Shown piece by piece: positions 12,105-15,936 of a stretch of 15,936 bases of DNA. How positions within the stretch are numbered: position 1 is the first letter of the stretch; each line of letters begins with the position of its first letter. The translations under genes were made by a program, and so were the position numbers. Origin of the DNA: Coprococcus sp. (GTDB lineage: Bacteria; Bacillota; Clostridia; Lachnospirales; Lachnospiraceae); contig JAEDGW010000061.1 in the NCBI GenBank assembly GCA_016297325.1, positions 1-15,936 on the forward strand. The letters run 5' to 3'. Below the pieces are notes generated by a model that saw only the letters and a program-made list of their open reading frames with translations, did not search any database and had not been told where the DNA came from.

Positions 12105-14261
12105 ATGAAAGACAGACTTAAGAATTTTCATCATTCGGCAGTTTTTATCTGCCTTGTGCTTGCGATTGTTCTGGATATAGTTTTGGAAGCCCTTGGCAGG
12201 CATTCGCTTTTTAAAGCTGTTTCTTATGTGTGGAATCAGCCGCTGATATTCCTTTACAACTGCTCGATCATATTTTTTACACTGACACTTGTACTTCTCA
12301 TGAGAAAGAGGATCTTCGGGTACTGTGTGATATCATTTGCATGGCTGTTGCTGGGTGTTACGAACTGTATAGTCCTCGGTTTCAGGATAACGCCGTTTTC
12401 AGCGATAGATATGCTCATGGCGAGCAACACGATAACGATCATTGACAAATATTTTTCGACGTGGCAGATAGTTCTGATCGCAGTGCTGCTGTTTATCGCA
12501 CTTGCGGCGATCATAGTTCTGTTCATTAAATCACCTACTGTAACGGGAAATATATACAGAACAAGGACTACGATATTCATAGTTGCCACATTCTGCTGCG
12601 TCATGCTGTTTACCAAGATCGCACTGAATGCGCAGACGATATCGGACAATTTTTCGAATCTTGCCACGGCATACAATAATTATGGATTTGTATACTGCTT
12701 TTCAAACAGCGTGGTTGATGTGGGAATAGGTGGGCCGGACGATTACAGCGAAGAGAAGATGCTGGAGATCAAGGATGATCTTGACGAGGTTGGAACATCT
12801 GGTTCTACACTCGGAGATTCAAAGCCGAATGTTATATTTGTGCAGTTGGAATCATTCATGGATCCGTCCTATGTAAAGTGTCTCAGGTTTAACGAGAATC
12901 CGATACCTAACTTTACGCACTTGAAGAAGAATTGTACATCAGGATTTCTTACAATGCCAGCTATAGGCGCCGGAACGGCAAATTCGGAATTTGAGGTCCT
13001 GACAGGTTTCAATGTCGCATATTTTGGAGCTGGTGAGTATCCATATAAGACGATACTCGGTAAGCAGACCATAGAATCCATGGCGACGCAGCTTAAGCTG
13101 GATGGGTATTCTACCCATGCAATGCATAATCATGACGGTACTTTCTATGACCGATACAAGGTGTATAAGAACATGGGATTTGATACATTTACACCTATGG
13201 AGTATATGTACAATCTTGATCATACCCAGAAAAACTGGGAGAAGGACAATGTCCTCACAGATGAGATCATGAAGACTCTGGATTCAACGGATGGAAGAGA
13301 CTTCATATTCACAGTAAGTGTTCAGGGACATGGAAGATATCCTTCAGAACTTGATGAGGAGAATTTTGATTATCCTATAAGAGTGGCAGGAACAGGAGAT
13401 GAAGCACTTGATACGCAGTGGACATATTACTGCAATCAGCTTCATGAGATGGATCAGTTCATCGGAGATCTGATCAACAAACTGAAATATCTGCATGAGC
13501 CGGTTGTGCTTGTGATGTATGGTGATCATCTTCCGGGATTTGATATGACAAATGATTACATAGTCAATGGTGATATGTATCAGACTGAATATTTTGTATG
13601 GAGCAATATCAGTGATTTCCCTGTAGAGAAGGAAGATATCGCTGCATATCAGCTCAGCACAAAGGTTTTTGATATGCTTGGCTTTGATAAGAGCTATGTT
13701 CAGAAGTTCCAGTCTGAGTACAAACCTGATGATGAGAATTATGATGATGAGTTAAAGCTGATAGAGTATGATATGCTCTATGGAAAGCGGTATATGTATC
13801 CGGATGGATGGCCGTATGAACCTACAGATATGCAGTATGGAATAGAACCGATACTGATCACGGGCGTGGAAAAGGGAACGTATATTGTTCCTGATGAGAC
13901 AGCTCTAGTGGATGACGGTTCTGGTACGTCTTCTGGTGAAGCTTCTGATACGGCTGCAAAAGACATAAGCCAGAACGGAAGCAGTGGAGCATCCACGGAA
14001 AGCTCTGAGACGGACAAGGAGATACTGGAAGGCTATTATATACGTGGAGAGAACTTCAACGAATGTACATTTGCATGGATCGATGGAGCGTTTGACAGCA
14101 ATACTATATATATAGACAGAAATACGCTGTTCCTCCCACATGACAGTTTTGAGCCTGGAAAGGAGATATCCATAGCCCAGGTAGGTGATGATGGTATTGA
14201 TTTTGGTGTCGAGGACACATACGTCTACCAGGGGGACGAAACGGAAACAGATGGAAGATAA
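12105..14261 (+). CDS. LTA synthase family protein (sulfatase fold) with extra C-terminal domain
   Basis: The 718-residue protein has five N-terminal membrane helices (about 12-30, 47-66, 70-94, 119-142, 154-172). An extracellular alkaline-phosphatase/sulfatase-type domain (about 240-530) follows. Expected catalytic residues are visible: E249 in QLESF, nucleophile T291 in GAGTANSEFE, H408 in QGHG and D474/H475 in YGDH. LtaS-type enzymes transfer glycerol phosphate from phosphatidylglycerol to build lipoteichoic acid or modify glycolipids outside the cell. Residues 603-638 are a Gly/Ser/Thr/Glu-rich linker. It interrupts or precedes a small beta-rich segment (about 640-709, YYIRGENF...) that recalls IPT/TIG-like domains. 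This makes it longer than the usual roughly 600-650 residues. The ribosome site is the weak AAGAGGT (12086-12092). It is a single-gene unit. Confidence 0.9.
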   Translation: MKDRLKNFHHSAVFICLVLAIVLDIVLEALGRHSLFKAVSYVWNQPLIFLYNCSIIFFTLTLVLLMRKRIFGYCVISFAWLLLGVTNCIVLGFRITPFSAIDMLMASNTITIIDKYFSTWQIVLIAVLLFIALAAIIVLFIKSPTVTGNIYRTRTTIFIVATFCCVMLFTKIALNAQTISDNFSNLATAYNNYGFVYCFSNSVVDVGIGGPDDYSEEKMLEIKDDLDEVGTSGSTLGDSKPNVIFVQLESFMDPSYVKCLRFNENPIPNFTHLKKNCTSGFLTMPAIGAGTANSEFEVLTGFNVAYFGAGEYPYKTILGKQTIESMATQLKLDGYSTHAMHNHDGTFYDRYKVYKNMGFDTFTPMEYMYNLDHTQKNWEKDNVLTDEIMKTLDSTDGRDFIFTVSVQGHGRYPSELDEENFDYPIRVAGTGDEALDTQWTYYCNQLHEMDQFIGDLINKLKYLHEPVVLVMYGDHLPGFDMTNDYIVNGDMYQTEYFVWSNISDFPVEKEDIAAYQLSTKVFDMLGFDKSYVQKFQSEYKPDDENYDDELKLIEYDMLYGKRYMYPDGWPYEPTDMQYGIEPILITGVEKGTYIVPDETALVDDGSGTSSGEASDTAAKDISQNGSSGASTESSETDKEILEGYYIRGENFNECTFAWIDGAFDSNTIYIDRNTLFLPHDSFEPGKEISIAQVGDDGIDFGVEDTYVYQGDETETDGR

Positions 14262-14268
14262 AACTTCC

Positions 14269-14297
14269 TTGACAAGGTGTTTATAATTTGTTAGCAT
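14269..14297 (+). promoter_or_regulatory. Probable guaB promoter
   Basis: A perfect TTGACA (14269-14274), a 17-nt spacer and TAGCAT (14292-14297, 4 of 6) with an extended TGT in front form a plausible promoter only 8 nt after the preceding stop codon. The start would be near 14303, just before the hairpin at 14310. Confidence 0.55.
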
Positions 14298-14309
14298 TGA
14301 TAAAAAGTT

Positions 14310-14347
14310 ACATCACCCAACGCGATAAGTGTTGGGTGATGTGTTTT
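14310..14347 (+). terminator. Hairpin with short T-run: terminator of the LTA-synthase gene and/or guaB leader hairpin
   Basis: A 12-bp perfect stem, ACATCACCCAAC (14310-14321) with GTTGGGTGATGT (14331-14342), closes a 9-nt loop and is followed by GTTTTCTC. It can end the upstream gene. Because the likely guaB promoter lies upstream of it, the same hairpin would also be the 5' end of the guaB mRNA, where it could stabilise the message or attenuate it. Confidence 0.75.
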
Positions 14348-14430
14348 CTCTATTTAAGGCTAATTAAGTGCAATCAATGGGCGCATGAGCACCCTGAAGA
14401 TATTATTTTTACAGAAAGAGAGAGAAGAAA

Positions 14431-15882
14431 ATGGGTAAGATTATTGGCGAAGGAATCACATTTGATGACGTTTTATTGGTACCTGCATATTCAGAGGTAT
14501 TACCAAACGACGTTGACCTTACAACACAGTTGACACAGAAGATTAAGTTGAACATTCCTCTTATGAGTGCCGGTATGGACACTGTTACAGAGCACAGAAT
14601 GGCTATCGCTATGGCTCGTCAGGGTGGTATTGGAGTTATCCACAAGAACATGTCTATAGAGAAGCAGGCAGAGGAAGTAGACAAGGTTAAGCGTTCAGAG
14701 AACGGTGTTATATCTGATCCATTTTACTTATCTCCAGAGCATACATTGGCAGATGCTGATGCGCTGATGAGCAAGTTCAGAATCTCAGGTGTACCTATCA
14801 CTGAGGATGGCAAACTGGTCGGAATTATCACAAACCGTGATCTGAAGTTCGAGAAGGACTACTCAAAGAAGATCAAAGAGTCCATGACATCAGAGGGACT
14901 TGTAACTGCCAAGGAAGGAATCACACTTGACGAGGCAAGAGAGATCCTCGGCAAGGCTCGTAAGGAGAAGCTCCCGATCGTTGATGACGATTTCCATCTC
15001 AAGGGACTTATCACCATCAAGGATATCGAGAAGCAGATCAAGTATCCATATTCAGCACATGATGCGCAGGGAAGACTGCTCTGTGCAGCAGCAGTTGGAT
15101 GTACAGCTAATATTCTTGACAGAGTTGCAGAGCTTGTTTCATCAAAGGTTGATGCTATCGTTATAGATACAGCACACGGCCACTCAGCAAATGTTCTCAG
15201 AACATTCAAGATGGTTAAGGAGAAGTATCCTGATCTTCAGGTTATCGCTGGTAACGTTGCTACAAAGTCAGGTGCACAGGCTATGATCGATATGGGTGTT
15301 GACGCAGTTAAGATCGGTATCGGACCTGGTTCTATCTGTACAACACGTGTAGTTGCCGGAATTGGTGTTCCGCAGATCACAGCTATCATGCAGGCATATG
15401 ATGCAGCTATGAATGCAGGTATCCCTGTTATCGCTGATGGCGGTATCAAGTATTCAGGAGATATCACAAAGGCTCTGGCAGCAGGTGCTAACGTATGTAT
15501 GATGGGAAGTCTGTTTGCAGGAACAGACGAGGCTCCTGGTGATTTCGAGCTTTATCAGGGACGTAAGTACAAGGTATACAGAGGTATGGGATCGATCGCA
15601 GCTATGGAGAATGGTTCTAAGGACAGATACTTCCAGGAGAACGCAAGAAAGCTTGTTCCAGAGGGAGTTGAAGGAAGAGTAGCATATAAGGGCAGTCTTG
15701 AGGATACCGTATTCCAGCTCATCGGCGGACTTCGTTCAGGAATGGGCTACTGTGGTGCACACAATATTGAGGAACTTCATCAGAAGGCTGAGTTCGTCAA
15801 GATTTCAGCAGCATCACTCAAGGAGAGCCACCCACACGATATCCATATCACAAAAGAGGCTCCAAATTACAGTGTAGAATAA
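14431..15882 (+). CDS. guaB: Inosine-5'-monophosphate dehydrogenase
   Basis: The 483-residue enzyme converts IMP to XMP with NAD+, the committed step of GMP synthesis, as a cytoplasmic tetramer. The start FDDVLLVPAYSEVLP (11-25) is typical. Two CBS domains lie at about 95-200, inserted in the TIM barrel. The catalytic loop GPGSICTTR has C303; ADGGIKYSGD (335-344) and GSLFAGTDEAPG (359-370) bind the phosphate. The flap holds the R399/Y400 pair in KDRYFQ. Length is normal. Codon use differs from the neighbours (more CGT, ATC, GTT, fewer ATA), as for a highly expressed gene. The ATG follows only a purine run (AGAGAGAGAAG), not a GGAGG. A predicted 5' hairpin at 14310-14342 suggests leader-level control, but I see no known purine riboswitch. 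Confidence 0.98.
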   Translation: MGKIIGEGITFDDVLLVPAYSEVLPNDVDLTTQLTQKIKLNIPLMSAGMDTVTEHRMAIAMARQGGIGVIHKNMSIEKQAEEVDKVKRSENGVISDPFYLSPEHTLADADALMSKFRISGVPITEDGKLVGIITNRDLKFEKDYSKKIKESMTSEGLVTAKEGITLDEAREILGKARKEKLPIVDDDFHLKGLITIKDIEKQIKYPYSAHDAQGRLLCAAAVGCTANILDRVAELVSSKVDAIVIDTAHGHSANVLRTFKMVKEKYPDLQVIAGNVATKSGAQAMIDMGVDAVKIGIGPGSICTTRVVAGIGVPQITAIMQAYDAAMNAGIPVIADGGIKYSGDITKALAAGANVCMMGSLFAGTDEAPGDFELYQGRKYKVYRGMGSIAAMENGSKDRYFQENARKLVPEGVEGRVAYKGSLEDTVFQLIGGLRSGMGYCGAHNIEELHQKAEFVKISAASLKESHPHDIHITKEAPNYSVE

Positions 15883-15883
15883 C

Positions 15884-15926
15884 ATATCATAAGGAGGACC
15901 CGCTTGCGGGAGATCCCTTATGATGT
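15884..15926 (+). other. Hairpin after guaB containing a Shine-Dalgarno-like site
   Basis: ATCATAAGG (15886-15894) pairs with CCTTATGAT (15916-15924), extendable by two pairs, and an inner CCCG/CGGG hairpin sits inside (15899-15910). No T-run is visible before the window ends. The left arm holds AAGGAGG and the right arm an ATG (15920), so it could be a 3' hairpin of guaB or a structured start of the next gene. The window is too short to decide. Confidence 0.5.
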
Positions 15927-15936
15927 ACGCAGACGC

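Noticed and set aside
14310..14430. Purine riboswitch in the guaB leader
   Set aside because: Only one simple hairpin is visible; the three-way junction and conserved loops of guanine or PRPP-type riboswitches are not recognisable.
14288..14533. Plus-strand 81-residue reading frame over the guaB leader
   Set aside because: It crosses the hairpin, lacks a ribosome site and runs out of frame into guaB.
1..15936. CRISPR array, insertion sequence, prophage or toxin-antitoxin system
   Set aside because: No regularly spaced repeats, transposase, integrase, phage gene or small paired genes are visible on either strand.

Overview
The window looks like chromosomal DNA of a Clostridia bacterium, most likely Lachnospiraceae (Coprococcus, Roseburia or Butyrivibrio-like). 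This rests on a DUF4317 protein that I associate with that group, the moderate GC with frequent ATA (Ile) and AGA (Arg) codons, sigma-A-type promoters, purine-rich Shine-Dalgarno sites and U-tract terminators. The genus is inference. It is ordinary core/accessory chromosome: I see no insertion sequence, prophage, CRISPR array or toxin-antitoxin pair.

Layout. (1) 1-112: the 5' part of a minus-strand tRNA-Pro(TGG) with a consensus promoter. (2) 351-3335: a same-direction cluster of an AEC-family permease, an Lrp/AsnC regulator, a shikimate-kinase-like P-loop kinase (1-nt overlap with the regulator) and a Ca2+/Na+ antiporter, closed by a GC-rich terminator at 3436-3482. (3) 3494-5221: a sodium:solute symporter as a stand-alone unit with its own promoter, a possible operator in its leader, and a strong terminator. 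(4) 5296-7562: a CorA-type Mg2+ channel converging on the minus-strand DUF4317 gene; both end at one 18-bp hairpin. (5) 7753-10785: a two-component system, an OmpR-type regulator abutted by a large sensor kinase (TTG start) with an extracytoplasmic domain carrying an EF-hand/dockerin-like calcium loop. (6) 10797-11758: a Fur-type regulator without any histidine but with ten cysteines, behind a promoter that carries two different palindromes, followed by a membrane-anchored heavy-metal-associated (HMA) protein. (7) 11787-11987: tRNA-Gly(GCC) with promoter and terminator, its promoter and leader spanned by a bipartite inverted repeat. (8) 12105-14261: an LTA-synthase-family enzyme with an extra C-terminal domain. 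(9) 14431-15882: IMP dehydrogenase (guaB), whose codons look tuned for high expression, with a start-proximal leader hairpin.

How it fits together. Five products move or sense cations or solutes across the membrane (AEC, CaCA, SSS, CorA, HMA), but they sit in separate transcription units and I see no sign that they form one system. The best candidate for something undescribed is the small Fur-like/HMA unit at 10797-11758: its regulator lacks the usual His ligands, its promoter has two stacked operator-like palindromes, and its partner joins a transmembrane Gly/Cys-rich anchor to a soluble GMxCxxC metal-binding domain. Each part resembles known families; what they sense and carry is not visible from sequence.
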